DNA of 23,309 bases from SLLW01 sp964388615. GTDB lineage: Bacteria > Bacteroidota > Rhodothermia > Balneolales > Natronogracilivirgulaceae. The stretch lies in NCBI GenBank assembly GCA_964388615.1, contig CAYMBG010000037.1:1-23309 (forward strand), written 5' to 3'. The notes beneath the pieces are model-generated. The model saw nothing but the letters and a program-made list of their open reading frames with translations. It ran no database searches and was not told where the DNA came from. Made by a program: the position numbers and the translations under genes. Positions 14,801 through 23,155 of the stretch are shown piece after piece. Position 1 is the stretch's first letter; each line of letters starts with the position of its first letter.

Positions 14801-16076
14801 GGGGGAAGGCTCCCTTTTCTATTTTCGACTCTCTTTGGATGTTGAGTACGGTGACAAGATTGAGCCTGCAAATATTGATCATATTCGCCGATGCCTGATT
14901 GTTGATGATAACCAGAATAATCTGACGATCCTCAAGCAGATGATGACCAACTGGAATATCGATTGCATCGCTTGTGACAATGGATCCGAGGCTCTTAAAA
15001 CCATAGAAAAGACCGGTCCGTTTGACGTGATAATTATGGATTACAATATGCCGTATATCAACGGCTTGCAAACAATCCGGATGATCCGGGATCAAATCGG
15101 GCTACCACCGGAAGAACAGCCGGTGATCCTGTTGCACTCCTCTTCTGATGATGCGGCCGTACAACAATCTTGCAGTGAACTGGGTGTTACATTCCGGCTT
15201 ACAAAACCGGTTAAAAGCCGCGATCTGCTGGAATACCTGGGCCGGACAACCACCGGGCAACAGGCCGATTCGGAAGCCGTGGAAAAACCGGAAGAGGAGA
15301 TGCTGGATAACGGCAAAGCGGGTTTGAACATCATGATTGCCGAGGATGTCCCCATGAACATGGTGTTGGTGAAATCTTTGGTGCAAAGATTTGTTTCGTC
15401 TGTTCATGTCATTGAGGCCAAAGACGGTAGAGAGGCGCTTCGTCTTTACAAAAAGCATCGTCCCGATCTCATTTTTATGGATGTGCAAATGCCTGAAATG
15501 GACGGTATTGAAGTGACAGAAAAAATCAGGTCTTTGGAAGAGCAACAGCGTTATCATACTCCGATTGTTGCTTTAACCGCCGGGGTGGCTAAGGATGAGA
15601 AAGAGAAGTGCGTCCGTGCGGGTATGGACGATTTTATTTCAAAACCGATTGCTGCGAAAGAAATAGCTGATGTTCTGACTGCTTATGCCGCACGAGAAAG
15701 TGGGAAAGATGATTCCTTCACCACCTCCGATGACATTTTACACTTTAATGAGGAGGAGTTGATGGAACGGCTCAATCATAATACAGATGATGTGGAGCAG
15801 ATATTGTCTGCGACACGTGATATCTATCCTGAAATAATATCTTCTTTGAAGTTGGCTTTGGATCGCGGCGATATGAAAAAAACACGCGATTATGCACATC
15901 AACTGAAAGGTTCGGCACTCAATGTGTGTTTTGACAGGCTTGCCGGACTGTCAAAAGAGATCGAAAAAAACGCCTCTGATGATCATCTTCCATTGATCAG
16001 GCAAAAATTCAAAGACCTCGAGGAGGAGTGGGAGTATCTTCTTGCACTCCTCGGCAAGAAACACCCGCCTTGCTGA
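11883..16076 (+). CDS. Hybrid sensor histidine kinase: GAF-PAS-PAS-PAS-GAF-HisKA-HATPase-REC-REC-HPt
   Basis: The 1397-residue protein has no membrane segment, so it senses a cytoplasmic signal. Residues about 25-180 form a GAF-like domain. Three PAS domains follow (about 190-305, 310-445, 446-570), then a second GAF (575-745) and a coiled coil. HisKA has its phosphorylated His at 769 (NMSHEIRTPLNG). The ATPase has the N box at N886 (NLLGNALKFTEKG), DTGIGI from 918 and GGTGLGL from 947. Receiver 1 has D1008/D1009, phospho-acceptor D1053 (IMDYNMP) and KP. Receiver 2 has D1155, phospho-acceptor D1200 (FMDVQMPEMDG) and KP. The C-terminal HPt has H1339 (AHQLKGSALN). All phosphorelay residues are present. 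No DNA-binding response regulator lies in the window, so the HPt must pass phosphate to a distant partner. Confidence 0.95.
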   Translation: MLNTSLFGFADSIQFAKASQKLNRYTAGNIDYHDIAETMRRMSGAAYVAFNVSDHNEKTFTTQAFVGNKADIQQAVEIMGLEFEGRTWKRNPQREERIRGKKTTQFENLSHISTEELPQKLLSEVAVALDIGPVAIVKTLTDEYNIGDFTLFYRNGKVPVNRHLSESYADMVGAALSRIQAEEKLKEREQELAGFFEVNLDLLCIADTDGNFIKTNKAWEEILGYTTKELDQKKFLEFVHPDDMQPTLDAMASLERQEKVLNFINRYRCKDGSYRWIEWRSNPKGKLIYAAARDVTEHIQSQEALRESEKELNLFFSQSMDGFFFLMLDEPIDWHGGLDKEKMLDYAFHHLRITKVNQAMLDQYGAKEDEMMGATVAELFQDDPAHGRKIIRKVLDAGKVHLQSQEHRFDGTPITIMGDYINIYDDTGKVTGHFGIQRDITEEVELKEKLFASEQYHRSLTMSIPDMLFIFSREGVFLDFKADENNLYTRPGSFLGKNYREVLPPEVVAQKKVAMSEAMEKQDVAEFTYSMTDQGQTRYFQARIVPFGKEKLISSIRDITDRKAAENELQNSYDFQKMVSGISASLVNVKKANFDRTVDHMLEETARYFTADRAYLFLFSDDLATMTNSHEWCADGIDPQIQNLQQVSADSLPWWSNKILSKEIVHIPDVNALPDEADAEKKIFKDQDIRSLITVPVANEEHYFGFIGLDKVRTHYHWSEQKIEKLQTIVHILADSMARLRYEEELVIAKQQADEANKAKSQFLANMSHEIRTPLNGVIGFTELLEKTPLSPAQKQYVENANTSGVTLMQIINDILDYSKIEAGALELDPVKTDLIALLENSVDIIKYHAGKNNIEVLLNIDWNMPRYAVVDPVRLKQIFANLLGNALKFTEKGEIEIKAEYERNGSGKADLLFSVRDTGIGITEHQQQKLFKAFSQADSSTTRKYGGTGLGLMISQMIAEKMGSSIHLESKEGEGSLFYFRLSLDVEYGDKIEPANIDHIRRCLIVDDNQNNLTILKQMMTNWNIDCIACDNGSEALKTIEKTGPFDVIIMDYNMPYINGLQTIRMIRDQIGLPPEEQPVILLHSSSDDAAVQQSCSELGVTFRLTKPVKSRDLLEYLGRTTTGQQADSEAVEKPEEEMLDNGKAGLNIMIAEDVPMNMVLVKSLVQRFVSSVHVIEAKDGREALRLYKKHRPDLIFMDVQMPEMDGIEVTEKIRSLEEQQRYHTPIVALTAGVAKDEKEKCVRAGMDDFISKPIAAKEIADVLTAYAARESGKDDSFTTSDDILHFNEEELMERLNHNTDDVEQILSATRDIYPEIISSLKLALDRGDMKKTRDYAHQLKGSALNVCFDRLAGLSKEIEKNASDDHLPLIRQKFKDLEEEWEYLLALLGKKHPPC

Positions 16077-16251
16077 ACAGCTCTTTTATGCCGGTGAACG
16101 ATTATAGATTTTTGGTTTTTCCTGATGTCTGATGTTTATAAATTGCTCCCATGACAAAGTTGATCATCGTTTCACCTCGTGATCTTTTTATGGTCGAGCT
16201 GAAAACGATATTCCATCCGCAAACGCATTCACTAATAAAACAGAACGTATC

Positions 16252-17232
16252 ATGATCTATCGCAAACTTGGAAAAGCCGGAGTACGGGTCAGCGCCCTTT
16301 CATTTGGTTCCTGGCTGACTTTCGGCAAATTGATCGACGATTCTACCGCTGAAAAGCTGATGCATACTGCCTATGACCACGGTGTCAACTTCTTCGATAA
16401 TGCTGAGGGTTACTATTTCGGAAAATCGGAAGAGGTGATGGGCAACATCCTGAAAAAGTCCGGATGGGACCGCTCCACTTTTCTGGTGTCCAGCAAGGTT
16501 TTCTGGGGAGGTGAGTTGCCTAATCAGACCGGGCTTAGCAAAAAGCACGTTTTCGAGGCCTGCAATGCAGCTCTGAAGCGGCTTCAGGTAGACTATCTGG
16601 ATTTTTATTTCTGCCATCGTCCTGACAAGAATACCCCGGTTGAGGAGACGGTCTGGGCAATGCACCAACTGGTGATGCAGGGCAAGGTGCTTTACTGGGG
16701 AACCTCACAATGGAGCGCTCAGGAGATCATGGAGGCGCATGCCGTGGCGCGTCAGCACAATCTGGTAGCCCCGGTCATGGAACAGCCGCAGTATAATATG
16801 ATCTATCGCAAAAGGGTGGAAGTGGAGTACCACAAACTCTACGATGTGGTCGGACTCGGCACCACCATCTGGTCACCTCTGGCATCCGGTTTGCTTACAG
16901 GCAAGTACAATGAGGGAATCCCTGAAGACAAGACCCGGCTCAAAGAGGAGAACCTGGACTGGCTCAAGGACGTGATCCTAAGGCCCGAGCATGTTGAAAA
17001 AGCCAGATCGCTCACGGCGCTGGCCGATGACCTTGGTATCTCTTTGGCTCGTCTGGCTATTGCCTGGTGCTTGAAAAATCCAAACGTCAGTACCGTTATC
17101 CTGGGAGCCAGCAAAGTGGCTCAGCTCGAGGAAAATCTCCATGCTGTTGATGACCTTGAAAAACTGGATGACAGCGTGATGGAGCGTATTGAAGAGGTGC
17201 TTGATAACAAACCCGAGCACCCCATGTTCTAA
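16252..17232 (+). CDS. Aldo/keto reductase (potassium-channel beta-subunit-like AKR)
   Basis: The 326-residue protein is an NADPH-dependent aldo/keto reductase with a TIM-barrel fold. The catalytic tetrad is visible as D49 and Y54 (FFDNAEGYYFGKSEE), K82 (SSKVFWGG) and H122 (FCHRPD). The cofactor loop is SPLASGLLTGKYNEGIP, and GASKVAQLEENLHAV near the C-terminus binds the adenosine 2'-phosphate. The early WLTFGKLIDDSTAEKLMHTAYDHGVNFFD and the MIYRKR after PQYN match the Kv-beta/YghZ group, which reduces aldehydes and ketones such as methylglyoxal. The ATG at 16252 follows a 175 bp gap and has no strong ribosome binding site. A weak terminator follows. Natural substrate is unknown. Confidence 0.93.
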   Translation: MIYRKLGKAGVRVSALSFGSWLTFGKLIDDSTAEKLMHTAYDHGVNFFDNAEGYYFGKSEEVMGNILKKSGWDRSTFLVSSKVFWGGELPNQTGLSKKHVFEACNAALKRLQVDYLDFYFCHRPDKNTPVEETVWAMHQLVMQGKVLYWGTSQWSAQEIMEAHAVARQHNLVAPVMEQPQYNMIYRKRVEVEYHKLYDVVGLGTTIWSPLASGLLTGKYNEGIPEDKTRLKEENLDWLKDVILRPEHVEKARSLTALADDLGISLARLAIAWCLKNPNVSTVILGASKVAQLEENLHAVDDLEKLDDSVMERIEEVLDNKPEHPMF

Positions 17233-17262
17233 ACACCGCATTGCAACAAAACGGTGTGTTTT
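17233..17262 (+). terminator. Possible weak terminator after the aldo/keto reductase
   Basis: A 6-base stem, ACACCG (17233-17238) with CGGTGT (17252-17257), encloses a 13-base loop and is followed by GTTTT. It starts directly after the stop codon. The stem is short and the T run is brief, so termination would be partial at best. Confidence 0.35.
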
Positions 17263-17291
17263 CCGTAATATCAACAGTCAAGGAATGGCGG

Positions 17292-17319
17292 GGCCGATAC
17301 CGCGTAAAGGGTGTCGGTC
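17292..17319 (+). other. Hairpin in the leader of the outer-membrane protein gene
   Basis: The arms GGCCGATACC (17292-17301) and GGTGTCGGTC (17310-17319) pair over 10 positions, including two G-U pairs, around an 8-base loop. No T run follows, so it is not a typical terminator. It lies about 90 bp before the next start codon and could be part of a structured leader or the tail of the reductase message. Confidence 0.35.
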
Positions 17320-17406
17320 ACCGGGTCATTAAGCGCATCGAAGCGCCCGCTTTGCCCCGTCAATCCGCTATTTGTCATTCATTAAAACTGCTGTAATGGA
17401 GTAGTG

Positions 17407-18177
17407 ATGAAGCGTTTGGTCTTGCTGTTGTTTGTTCTGATCCTGCTATTTGCGGGATGGAAACCACTGGAGGCGCAGTCCCGCACAGAGGAGGCCAAGG
17501 ACCGTCTTGACGGCAAAAGTGATGAACATGTCGTGATCAAGGCTGCACGTATCTGGTGGCATATTGGTATTGATGTGATGCCGACCTTTTTCTACTTCCA
17601 GCCGGCCTATGAAGAGGAGCCTGCACTGCGCTATAATCGCTATCCTTACGAAAATCCGGACTATTCCGGTATTCGCAATTTCAATGATGGGCGAAACGGT
17701 TTGTGGGATCTTCAGGCTACGTTCTCGCTTCCGCAAACTTCCGGTGCCATGCAGCAGGGGTCCGCTCGGATCAAGCGGAATATCCGTTACTGGAGTCTTC
17801 TTGCGGGTTACGAATATCTCAAGGAGGATGGGGCCCCCTATCCCATACATCAGGCTGAATTGCTCTTTGAGCGCAAATTCCGGTTTCTTCCACAGGGCGA
17901 TGGCGGGTTTCAGTTCGGCCTGCGCACACTGCATCTCGACGGCGATGCCTATCCCGGTCCTGATGTTGGCCTCAATCTGGAGGTGTATCCCTGGCAGCCG
18001 TTTTCTATTGGCTACAACGGGAACTGGACGCACACCCGGTTTGCCGAGGTGATCAATCACCAGCTTGATTTCAATATTCATATTGATGCATCCAGGGTGT
18101 TTTTCCGCTACCGATGGCTGGATATCGGAGGCATCCGTTTCAACACACTGGCCGCCGGCGCAGGTTTTTATTTCTGA
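17407..18177 (+). CDS. Outer-membrane beta-barrel protein of unknown function
   Basis: I do not recognise a named family. The ATG at 17407 is chosen over the GTG just before it because GGAG lies at good spacing upstream (17398-17401). Residues 1-24 are a clear signal peptide (KRLVLLLFVLILLFAGWKPLEAQ). The mature part is rich in aromatic, alternating strands such as IRYWSLLAGYEYL, AELLFERKFRFL, FQFGLRTLHLDGD, LNLEVYPWQPFSIGYNGNWT, VFFRYRWLDIGG and IRFNTLAAGAGFYF. The last residue is Phe, the usual end signal for outer-membrane barrel insertion. About 230 mature residues would suit an 8- to 10-strand barrel. It lies 126 bp before the beta-mannosidase on the same strand, so a link to glycan use is possible but unproven. 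Confidence 0.8.
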   Translation: MKRLVLLLFVLILLFAGWKPLEAQSRTEEAKDRLDGKSDEHVVIKAARIWWHIGIDVMPTFFYFQPAYEEEPALRYNRYPYENPDYSGIRNFNDGRNGLWDLQATFSLPQTSGAMQQGSARIKRNIRYWSLLAGYEYLKEDGAPYPIHQAELLFERKFRFLPQGDGGFQFGLRTLHLDGDAYPGPDVGLNLEVYPWQPFSIGYNGNWTHTRFAEVINHQLDFNIHIDASRVFFRYRWLDIGGIRFNTLAAGAGFYF

Positions 18178-18303
18178 AAAATGCCGTTATATTAACGTCA
18201 CAGCGGGATTTGTCTGCTCTGAAGCTGTCCGCATAAAAACGGCTTTACATATTTTCCACTTTCGCAATTCTTCGTACCTGACCATCATTTAAATTTTTGT
18301 TGC

Positions 18304-21012
18304 ATGTTGCTCAAGAAACTTCTCTTCATCCTGCTTATTTCCATCTTTTTCACACCATCCGACCTGTCTGCCAGGAATTCTACAGGCCCGTCTGAGACGG
18401 AATTTGCCGCAACGGATCCTTCTGTCTCACAACAGAACGCCCTTGAACGGTCTGCCACATCTCCGAGCCATGAAAACCCGGTGCTGTCAATAGAAATCTC
18501 CGATGACTGGGAATTTTCAGAGGCAGGAGAAGATGAATGGATGCCGGCATCGGTGCCCGGAACAGTGCATAATGATCTTATGGATAACAATGTGATCGAT
18601 GATCCCCATTACCGTCTGAATGAAAACGATGTGCAGTGGATCGAGAACCGTGACTGGGAGTACAGAACCACATTTCGGGTGGACTCCAACCTGCTGGAGT
18701 CGGATAGGGTGGAACTGCGGTTCGAGGGACTGGATACCTATGCCGAGGTACGGCTTAACGATCATCTGATCCTGGAGTCGGAGAACATGTTTGTGGGACA
18801 TACCGTAGAGATACACGAGTATGTAACCGCCGGAGAAAATGAACTTCACATCCTGTTCCACTCCCCGGTCAGCCAAGGTATGGAAATGAGAGAGCAGATC
18901 GACTACCACATTCCTTCAACTAACGAACAAGCCCCGCAGGATGAGCGAACCAGTGTATTTACCCGAAAAGCTCCGTTTCACTATGGCTGGGACTGGGGAC
19001 CCCGTCTGGTTACTTCCGGTGTCTGGCGTCCGGTATTGCTCGAAGCTTGGAACTCCGCACAAATCGATGATCTGTATTTGTTTACACGCTATGCCGATGA
19101 GGAACACGCAAATGTTGGAGGCCGGGCCGAAATTGAAGTTGTGGAGCCCGGAACCTATACCCTGGCACTGAATATCAACGGGGCCGAATCGAACCCTATA
19201 GAGACTTTGGAGATGTCAGCCGGTAGTAATATCATCCCTTTTGAGGTTGAGATCGAAGATCCAAAGCTGTGGTGGACTAACGGACTGGGTGAACCTTTTC
19301 TTTATGATTTTAAGTTTACTTTAACACGGGAAAACCGAAATGTCGATCAAAAACAACTCGATTTCGGTGTACGGACTCTCCGCCTGGTGCAGGAACCCGA
19401 CGAGATCGGACGCAGCTTTTATTTTGAACTGAACGGCGTACCGGTATTTATGAAGGGTGCCAATGTCATCCCCTCGGAAACACTGACCCCATCGGTTTCA
19501 GAACAGACCTACGAACGGCTTTTTGAAAATGCTACGGCAGCTCATATGAACATGCTTCGGGTTTGGGGCGGTGCCATATATGAGGAGGATCTTTTCTACA
19601 GCATGGCCGATCAGAACGGGATATTGATCTGGCAGGATTTCATGTTTGCCTGCAATTTGCAACCCGGTGACCCGGCACACCTGGATAATATCCGCCAGGA
19701 GGCTGAATACAATGTAAAGCGTCTCAGGAATCATGCCTCGATTGCACTCTGGTGCGGAAACAATGAAAATCTTCACGGGTGGTATGAGTGGGGATGGAAG
19801 GAGATGTATGATCCTGAGGTCCGGAATTTCATGTGGCGAACTTATGAACGCATTTTCCACGAAATACTGCCGGATGCCGTCAGTCATCATGATCGCGATA
19901 CTCCTTACTGGTCGTCATCTCCCTCTTCTTATGGCGATAAATCGGCCGATCGCAAATCAGGGGATGAACACGACTGGACGATCTGGTTCGGACAACAGCC
20001 TTTTTCTGCCTATGGTGATAATGTGCCTCGTTTTGTAAGTGAATACGGGATGCAGGCATTCCCCGGCATGCATACGATCCGGGAGTTTTCGACTCAGCAT
20101 GATTGGGATATTGATTCGGAGGTTATGCGTCATCGCCAGCGGGGAAGAATGGGGTATATTGAACCCGGCTTCGACGGCAATGATATGATCAAACGGTATA
20201 TGGGACGCTACTATCAGGTTCCCGAGGATTTTGAACATTTTGTCTATACCAGCCAAATCATGCATGCCAAAGCATATAAGACGGCGATTGAGGCGCATCG
20301 CCGGAGTATGCCACAAACAATGGGAACACTTTACTGGCAGCTTAACGATAGCTGGCCAACGATTTCATGGGCGACCGTAGATTATTTCGGTCGGTGGAAA
20401 GCCGCTCACTATGCTGTGCGTGATGCTTATGAAGAGACTATTATCTCTCCTGTGATCCAGGATGAAACGATCGGGGTATATGCCGTTAGCGACCGTCTTG
20501 AAACGCTGGAGGAGACATCACTGACACTCACCGTGATGGATTTTGAAGGAAATGAGTTGTACCAGTTACAGGAATCAGTAGATGTTGACGCCAATACTTC
20601 AACATTAATCCTGGAACAGGATCTGGAGGATTTTCTGACTGCGGTTGAAAACCGTACCGGGTCCGATGTCAATCCGGCATCTACTGTTATTAAAGCGGTG
20701 TTGGCCTCATCCGGCCAACGGATTGCCGATAACCTGCTTTACCTGAACCGGCCGTTAAATCTGGATCTGCCGGAATCCGGAGTCAGTATCTCCGGAGAAA
20801 AGACAGAAGAGGGATATCTGCTTTCGGTTTCTTCAGATGTATTGGTCAAAAACTTGTTCCTGGATACAACAGATGGAGACGATTTCTTTACTCACAACTT
20901 TTTTGACCTGGAACCGGGTACTACAAAGCAGATAAAACTTGTAACCGACAGGGAGATTGATATTAGCCGGGAAGTGAGTAGTATGAGTTTGAACGATTTG
21001 AAGAACCCATGA
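18304..21012 (+). CDS. Glycoside hydrolase family 2 beta-mannosidase, exported
   Basis: The 902-residue protein has a signal peptide (MLLKKLLFILLISIFFTPSDLSA) and then the GH2 order. A sugar-binding beta domain has WMPASVPGTVHNDLMDNNVIDDPHYRLNEND split by WIENRDWEYRTTF, the beta-mannosidase signature. Next are RKAPFHYGWDWGPRLVTSGVWRPV and the immunoglobulin-like domain. The TIM barrel contains MLRVWGGAIYEEDLFY, the acid/base E488 in LWCGNNE and the nucleophile E580 in FVSEYGMQAFPG. The C-terminal beta domains follow MGTLYWQLNDSWPTISWATVDYFGRWKAAHY. It would release beta-linked mannose from chain ends, for example from mannans or N-glycan cores, probably in the periplasm. The fucosidase starts 7 bp after its stop, so the two are co-expressed. 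Confidence 0.94.
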   Translation: MLLKKLLFILLISIFFTPSDLSARNSTGPSETEFAATDPSVSQQNALERSATSPSHENPVLSIEISDDWEFSEAGEDEWMPASVPGTVHNDLMDNNVIDDPHYRLNENDVQWIENRDWEYRTTFRVDSNLLESDRVELRFEGLDTYAEVRLNDHLILESENMFVGHTVEIHEYVTAGENELHILFHSPVSQGMEMREQIDYHIPSTNEQAPQDERTSVFTRKAPFHYGWDWGPRLVTSGVWRPVLLEAWNSAQIDDLYLFTRYADEEHANVGGRAEIEVVEPGTYTLALNINGAESNPIETLEMSAGSNIIPFEVEIEDPKLWWTNGLGEPFLYDFKFTLTRENRNVDQKQLDFGVRTLRLVQEPDEIGRSFYFELNGVPVFMKGANVIPSETLTPSVSEQTYERLFENATAAHMNMLRVWGGAIYEEDLFYSMADQNGILIWQDFMFACNLQPGDPAHLDNIRQEAEYNVKRLRNHASIALWCGNNENLHGWYEWGWKEMYDPEVRNFMWRTYERIFHEILPDAVSHHDRDTPYWSSSPSSYGDKSADRKSGDEHDWTIWFGQQPFSAYGDNVPRFVSEYGMQAFPGMHTIREFSTQHDWDIDSEVMRHRQRGRMGYIEPGFDGNDMIKRYMGRYYQVPEDFEHFVYTSQIMHAKAYKTAIEAHRRSMPQTMGTLYWQLNDSWPTISWATVDYFGRWKAAHYAVRDAYEETIISPVIQDETIGVYAVSDRLETLEETSLTLTVMDFEGNELYQLQESVDVDANTSTLILEQDLEDFLTAVENRTGSDVNPASTVIKAVLASSGQRIADNLLYLNRPLNLDLPESGVSISGEKTEEGYLLSVSSDVLVKNLFLDTTDGDDFFTHNFFDLEPGTTKQIKLVTDREIDISREVSSMSLNDLKNP

Positions 21013-21019
21013 GCCGGAT

Positions 21020-22471
21020 ATGCCATCTAATAAAAACTTATGGGGATCGCCCATCCTGATATCGGTTCTCATTTCGGTATGTTTTTTTGTTACTGCCGAG
21101 ACCCTGGCACAATCGTATCAGCCCAATCTTCCGTCACTGGTGGAGCACGAAACCCCGGAGTGGTTCCGGGATGCGAAGCTGGGTATCTTTATCCACTGGG
21201 GGGTCTATTCTGTGCCGGCCTGGGCCGAACGGGGCGAATATGCCGAGTGGTACCCCTATCGTATGCAGCAGGAAGGGAGTCCGACCCACGAATATCACCT
21301 TGAGACCTATGGAGAGGACTTTACGTACGAAGATTTTGTACCCATGTGGAAAGCCGAAAACTGGGATCCGGAGGAGTGGGCCGATCTGTTTCACAAAGCC
21401 GGGGCCCGTTATGTGGTTCCGGTGGGCGAACACCACGACGGCTTCCCGCTTTGGGATTCAGAGCTAACCGACTGGAATGCCGCGCAAATGGGTCCGGAAC
21501 GGGACCTGATCGGCGATTTGGGGGAATCGGTACGGGCAAGAGGGATGAAGTATGCCCCCTCCTATCACGGATTGTTGAACTATTACGAACCGGGACACGG
21601 CGGACCGCATCCCGACTATATGAGCGAGGATTATGTCACGTTCATGCATGACAAACTCCGCGAGTTAATTGACAACTATCAACCTGACCTGCTCTGGCTG
21701 GATGGCGACTGGATGGAATCGCTGGAAACCTTTGACACCATGGAAATCATCGCCTACTATTACAATCAGGAAGCGGCGTGGGATAAAGAAGTGGCTGCCA
21801 ACGATCGCTGGGGCCAGGTCAGAGGTATTCTGGGTGATTTCTATACGCAGGAGTATGAATATGATGTGATCGACCGGCTGATTGATCACAAATGGGAAAA
21901 CACAAGGGGAGTGGGCAACTCCTTTGGTCACAACAGCAACGAACCGATCGAGGATTTCATGTCGGTGACCGAAGTGGTGCATTTACTCGTAGACAATGTC
22001 TCGAAAAATGCCAATTTACTGCTGAATGTGGGTCCCAGAGCGGACGGAACCATCCCCGAAGCTCAAATAAATATTTTATTGGGACTTGGTGATTGGCTGG
22101 AGGTGAACGGCGATGGCATCTATGATACACGCCCATGGATAACCGCCGAGGGGAGCGTGAGTATAAGTGCCGGTGAACACTCCGACAGTCAGCCCGAAGT
22201 GCGCTTTACCTGGAAAGAGCAGGATAATTCGGTTTATGCCTTTTTCCTGAGTCCCGAAGAAGATGCCGGTGGATTGAGGGGCGAGGCAACCCTGCATTCG
22301 GTGATGCCGGATGATGATGCCGAAATCCGCGTACTCGGTTCGGGTGAGGCGCTGGAGTGGCACCGATCAGATAACGACCTGGTTGTCACACTTCCGGAGC
22401 AGTGGCCTGCCGGACATGCCCGGGGCATCCGAATTACGCCGGAACCGGGTTATATGATGAAATTTCCATGA
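21020..22471 (+). CDS. Glycoside hydrolase family 29 alpha-L-fucosidase, exported
   Basis: The 483-residue protein starts with a signal peptide (PILISVLISVCFFVTAETLAQS). The catalytic barrel has WFRDAKLGIFIHWGVYSVPAW, GARYVVPVGEHHDGFPLWDS, and the nucleophile D228 in DLLWLDGDW, where GH29 enzymes have DLLWFDGG. LLLNVGPRADGTIPE closes the barrel. A C-terminal beta-sandwich domain follows (VYAFFLSPEE, IRVLGSGEALEW, VVTLPEQWP). The enzyme removes alpha-linked L-fucose from glycans. It starts 7 bp after the beta-mannosidase stop in an operon. With the mannosidase it suggests use of fucosylated mannose-containing glycans; the algal or animal source cannot be told from sequence. The convergent TetR-like frame ends 37 bp downstream. 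Confidence 0.95.
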   Translation: MPSNKNLWGSPILISVLISVCFFVTAETLAQSYQPNLPSLVEHETPEWFRDAKLGIFIHWGVYSVPAWAERGEYAEWYPYRMQQEGSPTHEYHLETYGEDFTYEDFVPMWKAENWDPEEWADLFHKAGARYVVPVGEHHDGFPLWDSELTDWNAAQMGPERDLIGDLGESVRARGMKYAPSYHGLLNYYEPGHGGPHPDYMSEDYVTFMHDKLRELIDNYQPDLLWLDGDWMESLETFDTMEIIAYYYNQEAAWDKEVAANDRWGQVRGILGDFYTQEYEYDVIDRLIDHKWENTRGVGNSFGHNSNEPIEDFMSVTEVVHLLVDNVSKNANLLLNVGPRADGTIPEAQINILLGLGDWLEVNGDGIYDTRPWITAEGSVSISAGEHSDSQPEVRFTWKEQDNSVYAFFLSPEEDAGGLRGEATLHSVMPDDDAEIRVLGSGEALEWHRSDNDLVVTLPEQWPAGHARGIRITPEPGYMMKFP

Positions 22472-22508
22472 GAAATCTGTTCATGGATACCCTGACACAG
22501 CTCGCCAC

Positions 22509-23093
22509 TCAGACGTGCTTTTCCAGAAATTCGGTGATAACGGCTTGGCCTTTGTATGTGGAGATGCCGTTGATAAGGCTGAAAAAGACGTGCTCAACCA
22601 GATCTTCCCTTGAATATTCATCCACCGGGAAGGTATCGAAATCCATCATCAAATTGATCTGGGAAAGGAGTACTTTGGTCATAATATCGCTGTTGATGTG
22701 CTTCTTGAACAGGCCCTCCTCCTTCCCCCGGTCAATAATCTTGTAGAATCGGGAGTAACTATCCTTGTACTGATTACCTCTCAGGAGCTTTGCAACATCA
22801 GGATAGTAGCGGATCACCTCCTCGAACATCAACGGATTGAACTGCGCTGTCTGTTTCAGGGAGGTTTTGATTATGATTACCAGCCTTTCGATGACATGCT
22901 CGGAATTCTCCATAATGGCATCGTTTTGCGCCCTACGCTCCGTGATATACTGCTTAATACACTGATAAACAATATCCTCCTTGTTTTTGAAATGGTTGTA
23001 AATAGTTTTTTTTGATATCCCGAGGTTTTTTGCGATAAAATAAAGGGTTTTCCGGAGGTGAAACGAGCGAAATCGATAAAATGAACGCTCATC
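22509..23093 (-). pseudogene. TetR/AcrR-family regulator lacking a usable 5' end
   Basis: The minus-strand frame from 23093 to 22509 encodes a TetR helix-turn-helix, IAKNLGISKKTIYNHFKNKEDIV (first residue at 23036), then a typical ligand domain (ENSEHVIERLVIIIKTSLKQ, FEEVIRYYPDVAKLLRG, FPVDEYSREDLVEHVFFSLINGIST). Within this frame there is no ATG, GTG or TTG before the helix-turn-helix, and only 19 codons lie between the upstream stop and it, about 12 to 15 fewer than in normal TetR proteins. The first ATG is after the DNA-binding domain (22913). An ATG at 23092 is in another frame; one extra base in the run at 23048-23051 would join the frames but still give a short N-terminus. A small deletion, a frameshift or an assembly error is likely. 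Confidence 0.65.
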
Positions 23094-23124
23094 TTATGTT
23101 AAAAAGGGGCGTTCAAATTGACAA
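23082..23124 (-). promoter_or_regulatory. Promoter and palindromic operator candidate of the TetR-type gene
   Basis: On the minus strand TTGTCA (complement of 23119-23124) and TAACAT (complement of 23096-23101) are 17 bp apart, a fair sigma70-like promoter. TGAACG at 23082-23087 and CGTTCA at 23110-23115 are inverted half-sites around the -10 box. TGAACGCTCA (23082-23091) is itself nearly palindromic. TetR proteins often bind TGAAC/GTTCA-type palindromes at their own promoter. The predicted transcript start, near 23089, lies very close to the helix-turn-helix codons, which supports loss of the gene's 5' end. Confidence 0.45.
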
Positions 23125-23155
23125 AAAAAAGAGAATGAAAAAAAATAAAGAAAAC

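Noticed and set aside
16151..16255. A 34-codon frame whose stop overlaps the aldo/keto reductase start as ATGA.
   Set aside because: It has no ribosome binding site, no recognisable motif and no clear codon bias; the overlap alone is not enough to call it.
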